DNA of 16,431 nt from JAXJQF01 sp036311285 (GTDB lineage Bacteria > Pseudomonadota > Gammaproteobacteria > Enterobacterales > Succinivibrionaceae). Location: assembly GCA_036311285.1 (NCBI GenBank), contig JAXJQF010000130.1, forward strand, positions 1 through 16,431. The letters are read 5' to 3'. The notes beneath the pieces are model-generated. The model worked only from the letters and a program-made list of their open reading frames with translations. It did not search any database and was not told where the DNA came from. A program made the translations under genes and the position numbers. Positions 12,618-16,431 of the stretch are shown piece after piece (positions within the stretch are counted from its first letter, which is position 1; each line of letters opens with the position of its first letter).

Positions 12618-14993
12618 TTAATCTGCTGAATTTTCAGGATAAATACTTTTTATAATGCTGTTTATTCTTTCAATATTTTGTTTAGAAATAGGAGAAGAGG
12701 TTATTTTTGTTAAACCTAGTAGGTCTATTATCTCCATTGGGTCTGGAGTATCGCCGAATATCGTTCCATTTTCTTTAAAGATATTGATTGAAGCAATAAG
12801 TTCAGGTTTACAGATATTATGAGCATTACGTAAGAGTTTAGCAGTAGTTAGATACATCTTAGCTCTTCTGTTTCTTGCATAAACAGGTTTGTTATAGATG
12901 TAAATAAAATCTTCATCATCAGTGATGCAGTTTAATTTAACAATTGAGTATTCAAGTTCTTCTTTGATTTTTTTCTTGTCTTCCTTTTTTAGACTAATGT
13001 TTAGTCTATGACATAGAAGGTTAATCCTTTTATATATTAAGTCCTTTTTAATTGGAGCTTCAGACTTAATTATATTGATAATGGTAGAACGTATGTCTTC
13101 TTTGGATATTTCAGCAAAGCTTTTACAAATTTGTAATGCTTGTTTAAACGCTTCAACTGATGCTAATACGTAATTAGAAGTTTTTTCTTGGTTCTTTGCT
13201 ATTGGAACAATTAAGTTTAAAGTTTCATTACATCTTCTTTCGTTCTCAATTGCGTTAATATGTTTTGTATTAACTTCTATATTTGCATCGATTTCAGTTC
13301 TGTTTTGATTGTTATTGTACAACTTGTTATTGTTATGTTCTTGATTTGATTTTTCTACAACATCAGTCCTTGTGAGTGGTGTAATATTAGAATCAAGGGA
13401 TGAGATATCATTAGACGAAGCAGGGGGTTCATCAAAGTTGTTTTCTACTAATAAAAACTGTGCGTTGATATTATTTGGTGTTTTATTGTTTTCTAAAATT
13501 GATTGTAGGATGTTTTCTGTTAAACCATTGTTAAATATTGGGTCTAAACCAAATTCATTATCGATATCAGCTAACAAGATATTATCTGCTGTGATATCAT
13601 TTGCAGCTACAAAATTTTGTTGATTGAAGTTATGCGGCACAAAATTAGTGTTAAGTAATTTCTTTTCTTGATAGTTGTTATCATCTAGAGTAAGGGTCTT
13701 ACACTCTATTTCCTTTGTTATATAGTGTTCTGGAATATTTAATATATTACTAATGAACTCAATTGTGTTGTTTATTTGCTTTTTAGAACAAACAATATCT
13801 TTGTATGCATCTAAATTAGGTGTTGCATTTTTTACAACAGGCGGATTAGTTGTTTGTGGGGTTTGATTGTATACTTTTACATCGTTAACAGGCTTAAATA
13901 TTTTTACATCACTCATTTGATATAGATTATCTTTTAGCGCATGATAACCTCTATATGCTCCAAACATTGCAGCTAAATCTATCTTTTCTTTTAAAGACTT
14001 AAGTTCAGTTAAATAAAGCTTGATGTTTTCAATATTTAAACTAATTGTTTCTGTTTCAGTAATAATCTTTAGGAAAAAGAAAGGTGTTGAGATCGATTGG
14101 TTAGTGGTTTTTTGGATTATATCCAAAAATGTTGTAAACTCATTCATCTTCCTTAAATGTTCTAAGATTTCTTTTAACGTAAGGTTTGGATTTTTTTCAG
14201 ACATATCCATTAAGATGTCATACATAACTTTATATTCTTCATAGTCATATAGATTAATAGGGTGTTCTATTTGTCTATTTTTGGCATAGAAGAAGATTTC
14301 AAGCATGTCAAAGCAGTACCCAAAGTTGTTATTAGGGTAGTTGTTGATGCGTTTATAGCTTGTAATTAAAGAGAACATTGTTCTTTCAATAAGCTTTGTT
14401 TCGTAATGACATTTGTTCTTAGAACGAAGAGTTAACCCAATGATAATTCCTTGAGGGATGTTGGTTATCATCTTCTTAAGACTATTTTCGTTTATTTTCT
14501 CAGGCAGTCTTGAGAAGTTAAAGATACATAATGATATTGCTGCCCCAAGGTTGGCTTCGTTTATCATTATGTAGTCTAAGTATTTATATAGAATTGTTGA
14601 AGGAATAACTTTGAATATTATGTTAGGGTAAATAGATTGAAGCACATGGTCAGCAGCTTCACTCATTGCTACAATAACTTCAACGTTTTTGATGTTAATT
14701 GCTATACCATTACATTTTCTTTTGTTAATGCAAATATTATTGATAGCATTATCTGATAAATAGTTGCATTTCAAGTCTGGATTATCATTTAAGCAGCAAG
14801 GATTTACAATCATAAACACTTTGTCGACTATAGATGATATGGTAGGGTTGTTTTTAAATAAGTCAATAAAGTGATACTCACAAGGTGTTTCGCCTTGATA
14901 TGTAATGGTCTCGTTATAACTTATATAAAACTCTCCAGAGTTTTCTAATTCTCTAATATTAGAAGAATTGGTTAATATTAGCAGTTTTGTCAT
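12618..14993 (-). CDS. Large protein of unknown function, possibly with a DUF3320-like C-terminal domain
   Basis: I do not recognise this 791-residue protein as a whole. Residues 1-360 look globular, mixed alpha/beta, and rich in Cys in places (C67, C68, C77, C89, C95). There is no signal peptide or convincing membrane helix. Residues about 370-600 are Asn-rich, low-complexity and probably disordered. Residues about 632-705 (IINIIKSEAPIKKDLIYKRI, then LEYSIVKLNCI and DEDFIYI) resemble the winged-helix-like DUF3320 domain often found at the C-terminus of large DUF4011-type nuclease/helicase proteins, but the helicase parts are absent. This match is from pattern memory and is moderate at best. 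It starts 29 nt after hexR ends and is probably co-transcribed with it. No ribosome site is obvious at ATG 14993. Interaction with nucleic acids is a guess. Confidence 0.6.
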   Translation of the reverse strand: MTKLLILTNSSNIRELENSGEFYISYNETITYQGETPCEYHFIDLFKNNPTISSIVDKVFMIVNPCCLNDNPDLKCNYLSDNAINNICINKRKCNGIAINIKNVEVIVAMSEAADHVLQSIYPNIIFKVIPSTILYKYLDYIMINEANLGAAISLCIFNFSRLPEKINENSLKKMITNIPQGIIIGLTLRSKNKCHYETKLIERTMFSLITSYKRINNYPNNNFGYCFDMLEIFFYAKNRQIEHPINLYDYEEYKVMYDILMDMSEKNPNLTLKEILEHLRKMNEFTTFLDIIQKTTNQSISTPFFFLKIITETETISLNIENIKLYLTELKSLKEKIDLAAMFGAYRGYHALKDNLYQMSDVKIFKPVNDVKVYNQTPQTTNPPVVKNATPNLDAYKDIVCSKKQINNTIEFISNILNIPEHYITKEIECKTLTLDDNNYQEKKLLNTNFVPHNFNQQNFVAANDITADNILLADIDNEFGLDPIFNNGLTENILQSILENNKTPNNINAQFLLVENNFDEPPASSNDISSLDSNITPLTRTDVVEKSNQEHNNNKLYNNNQNRTEIDANIEVNTKHINAIENERRCNETLNLIVPIAKNQEKTSNYVLASVEAFKQALQICKSFAEISKEDIRSTIINIIKSEAPIKKDLIYKRINLLCHRLNISLKKEDKKKIKEELEYSIVKLNCITDDEDFIYIYNKPVYARNRRAKMYLTTAKLLRNAHNICKPELIASINIFKENGTIFGDTPDPMEIIDLLGLTKITSSPISKQNIERINSIIKSIYPENSAD

Positions 14994-15022
14994 AGTCTAT
15001 GATTGTTATTTGCTGTTTTTAG

Positions 15023-16045
15023 TTATTGCTTCTTGTTATCTTGTTTTTCTTTTTCTCTTATTAAATCTTCTTGTTGTTGGATTCTTAGAAGTTCATCTTG
15101 TTGAACTTTTATTTGTTTCTTTTGTTCATTGATTCTTTGTTCTTCTTTTTCTCGACGAAGAAGTTCTTCTTGAACCATTTCTTCATGTTCTTGATTTAAT
15201 TCTTCAGTTGTGCGCAATCTTGAACCGTTAATGATATTCTTAACACGCTTTAAACTTACTCTAAAGTCAGAACCCATACGCATAATGAAGGCTGTAGCAA
15301 TAACGTCTACAATAGCCATCTGTACAAGTGTTGAAATCATAGGTATGTACATGTCTGTGTTTTGAGGCATTTTGATTGAAAGTACCATACCTTTACTTGA
15401 AACGTTAGCTAAATAACTATTAGCTTTAGTTATTGAAATAACAGTAGCTTTTTGAGAGCGAGCAGCTTGAGCAACGTCTACTAGCGCTCTTGTTTGTCCA
15501 GAATTAGAGATTAGTACAAATACATCATTTATGTCACTGATAGCAGCTGCTGTTCTCATCATTACGGTATCTTCGTAGTAGTTACAAGGAATACCTAGGC
15601 GTAAAAATGTATTCATTAATGCGTGAGCAACAGTAGCACTAGCTCCAAGACCACAGAAATAGATTCGACGAGCACTTTGTAATCTATCTACAACAGAGTC
15701 TAAAGTCTTGATATCTATTTGCTTTTTAGCTTGATTTAAAGCAGAGATAGTGCCTGTAAAAATCTTTTGCATGATAGCACTAGTATTATCATTTTCTTCT
15801 ACAGGTGCACACTCAGTTGGTGTTAAGCTTTGTGCGATTTTTAGTTTGAAATCAGGGAAGCCTTTAGCATTAAATTTTTGACAAAATCTATGTACCGTAG
15901 GTTCTGAAACGTTAGCAAGTTCTGCAACTTCAGCAATACTAAGAGATATTACTTTATGTGAGTATTTTAGTATTACATTAGCGATAGATTTTTCTTTTGG
16001 TCTTAGATGTTCTAATTTTGATGATATATTTTCTAAAAAATTCAT
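15023..16045 (-). CDS. hexR: HexR-like RpiR-family regulator with C-terminal charged extension
   Basis: A repressor or activator of central carbon metabolism that senses 2-keto-3-deoxy-6-phosphogluconate in the relatives studied. Residues 1-77 are the HTH_6 domain, with LSIAEVAELANVSEPTVHRF (35-54) and KGFPDFKLKIAQSL (61-74) closely matching E. coli HexR. Residues about 127-255 are the SIS sugar-phosphate-binding domain with CGLGASA (131-137), LISNSGQTR (178-186) and TDMYIPMIS (230-238). Unlike E. coli HexR (289 aa), the protein continues with about 55 residues of Glu/Gln/Lys-rich, coiled-coil-like sequence (284-340). Two HexR-type palindromes lie upstream, implying self-regulation. It heads a probable two-gene unit with the 791-aa gene. 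A ribosome site before ATG 16045 is not obvious. Confidence 0.9.
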   Translation of the reverse strand: MNFLENISSKLEHLRPKEKSIANVILKYSHKVISLSIAEVAELANVSEPTVHRFCQKFNAKGFPDFKLKIAQSLTPTECAPVEENDNTSAIMQKIFTGTISALNQAKKQIDIKTLDSVVDRLQSARRIYFCGLGASATVAHALMNTFLRLGIPCNYYEDTVMMRTAAAISDINDVFVLISNSGQTRALVDVAQAARSQKATVISITKANSYLANVSSKGMVLSIKMPQNTDMYIPMISTLVQMAIVDVIATAFIMRMGSDFRVSLKRVKNIINGSRLRTTEELNQEHEEMVQEELLRREKEEQRINEQKKQIKVQQDELLRIQQQEDLIREKEKQDNKKQ

Positions 16046-16103
16046 GATTATTATGTTTCGTATGAGTATTAAATTGAAAATGTTGTGCTATTTGTATATA
16101 TCA

Positions 16104-16109
16104 ATTATA
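16104..16109 (-). promoter_or_regulatory. Candidate -10 box of hexR
   Basis: TATAAT on the minus strand, about 59 nt before the hexR start. The -35 region is poor, but lies beside the first HexR box, so binding there could block RNA polymerase. Confidence 0.3.
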
Positions 16110-16133
16110 TATTTACATAAAAGTGTAATTTTT

Positions 16134-16148
16134 TGTAATTAATTTACA
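16134..16148. promoter_or_regulatory. HexR-type operator 1
   Basis: TGTAATTAATTTACA fits the known gammaproteobacterial HexR consensus TGTAATTAAATTACA at all but one position. It lies 89 nt upstream of hexR, just above the likely -35 region. Confidence 0.65.
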
Positions 16149-16161
16149 TTTTAGCATTTAC

Positions 16162-16175
16162 TGAAATCGGTTTCA
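16162..16175. promoter_or_regulatory. LacI-family-type palindrome between the HexR boxes
   Basis: TGAAATCGGTTTCA has the central CG and arm pattern TGNAANCGNTTNCA seen for LacI-family regulators such as CcpA, and somewhat resembles Cra sites. It may be the site of a second carbon regulator acting on hexR or on a divergent transcript. Confidence 0.4.
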
Positions 16176-16185
16176 ATCAAAGGAA

Positions 16186-16200
16186 TGTAAAAAAATTACA
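16186..16200. promoter_or_regulatory. HexR-type operator 2
   Basis: TGTAAAAAAATTACA has perfect TGTAA/TTACA arms at HexR spacing. Its centre lies 52 bp from operator 1, about five helical turns, which suits cooperative binding on one face of the DNA. Confidence 0.6.
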
Positions 16201-16281
16201 TTAATTGTGTTTATTTTCTCGTTAAGAGTAGGAGACAAATAAGTGTTTTAAATGTTAGCTATAATGTTTGCTTTTTAAAAC

Positions 16282-16310
16282 AATGAAAGGTGCAATTTGC
16301 ACCTTTCATT
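16282..16310. terminator. Strong 13-bp hairpin, probable bidirectional terminator
   Basis: AATGAAAGGTGCA (16282-16294) and TGCACCTTTCATT (16298-16310) pair perfectly with a 3-nt loop. T-rich tails are present on the plus strand (ATCTTTTATTT) and, less strongly, on the minus strand (GTTTTAAAAAG). No clear gene ends before it on the plus strand in this window. Confidence 0.65.
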
Positions 16311-16431
16311 ATCTTTTATTTAATTCTAGCAACTTTTAGTTACTTGAATTTGTAGGTTCTTCACGGAAATATTGGAAATATAGACATTGAAAAAGGGGCA
16401 AAAGTACTCTAATATTTTAAGCGCTAAACAA
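16311..16431. other. Right edge, possible 3' end of a minus-strand gene
   Basis: No gene can be established. On the minus strand one frame reads from a stop near the edge to LYFQYFREEPTNSSN and a stop, which looks like a genuine protein C-terminus just before the hairpin. A second frame is open to the window edge. The region may hold the end of a gene that lies mostly outside, perhaps with a frameshift. Confidence 0.25.

Noticed and set aside
13372..13623. Plus-strand frames inside the 791-aa gene and inside the sap genes
   Set aside because: They overlap well-supported minus-strand genes, lack ribosome sites and resemble no family.

Overview
The window looks like chromosomal DNA from a very AT-rich gammaproteobacterium. 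Evidence is an Escherichia coli-type short adenylate kinase, a complete sapABCDF operon, dsbB, hexR with two HexR-type operators in front of it, and a vapD of the Haemophilus type. The low GC content together with sap, vapD and hexR suggests a Pasteurellales-like or other host-associated, reduced-GC lineage such as Psittacicella. That placement is inference only.

Layout. Positions 1-1830 are a small accessory island. It holds a membrane protein of unknown function, a vapD-like RNase toxin gene, an intact RelB/DinJ-type antitoxin gene followed by a truncated toxin gene, a 5'-truncated coding fragment, and three copies of a 33-36 bp repeat that sit at the edges of the broken genes. Positions 1830-3035 carry a gene for a protein with about nine 25-residue BspA-like (DUF285) repeats, with its own promoter and terminator. 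Positions 3036-3990 carry adk behind several hairpins. Positions 4093-9764 are the five tightly packed sap genes on the minus strand. Their two ATPase subunits have lost several normally invariant catalytic residues. Positions 9765-11225 are AT-rich and gene-poor, with one convincing small gene (77 aa) divergent from sapA and a long leader in front of an lrp/asnC-type regulator gene (11226-11681). Positions 11900-16045 on the minus strand hold dsbB, a 791-aa gene of unknown function, and hexR. The last 390 bases carry the hexR control region, a strong hairpin and no confident gene.

How the genes fit together. SapA to SapF form one ABC uptake or export system: a periplasmic binding protein, two permeases and two ATPases, translationally coupled through gaps of 2 nt or a 1-nt overlap. 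HexR is a sugar-phosphate-sensing regulator of central carbon metabolism and probably represses itself through the two palindromes upstream. The 791-aa gene starts 29 nt after hexR ends and is probably co-transcribed with it. DsbB would reoxidise periplasmic DsbA. The toxin-antitoxin island appears to be a mobile or decaying cassette unrelated to its neighbours.

The main points for follow-up are the degenerate Sap ATPase pair, the repeat-bordered vapD/relB segment with truncated genes at both ends, and the unrecognised hexR-linked 791-aa protein with a possible DUF3320-like C-terminal domain. All identifications are from reading the sequence. No database search was run.
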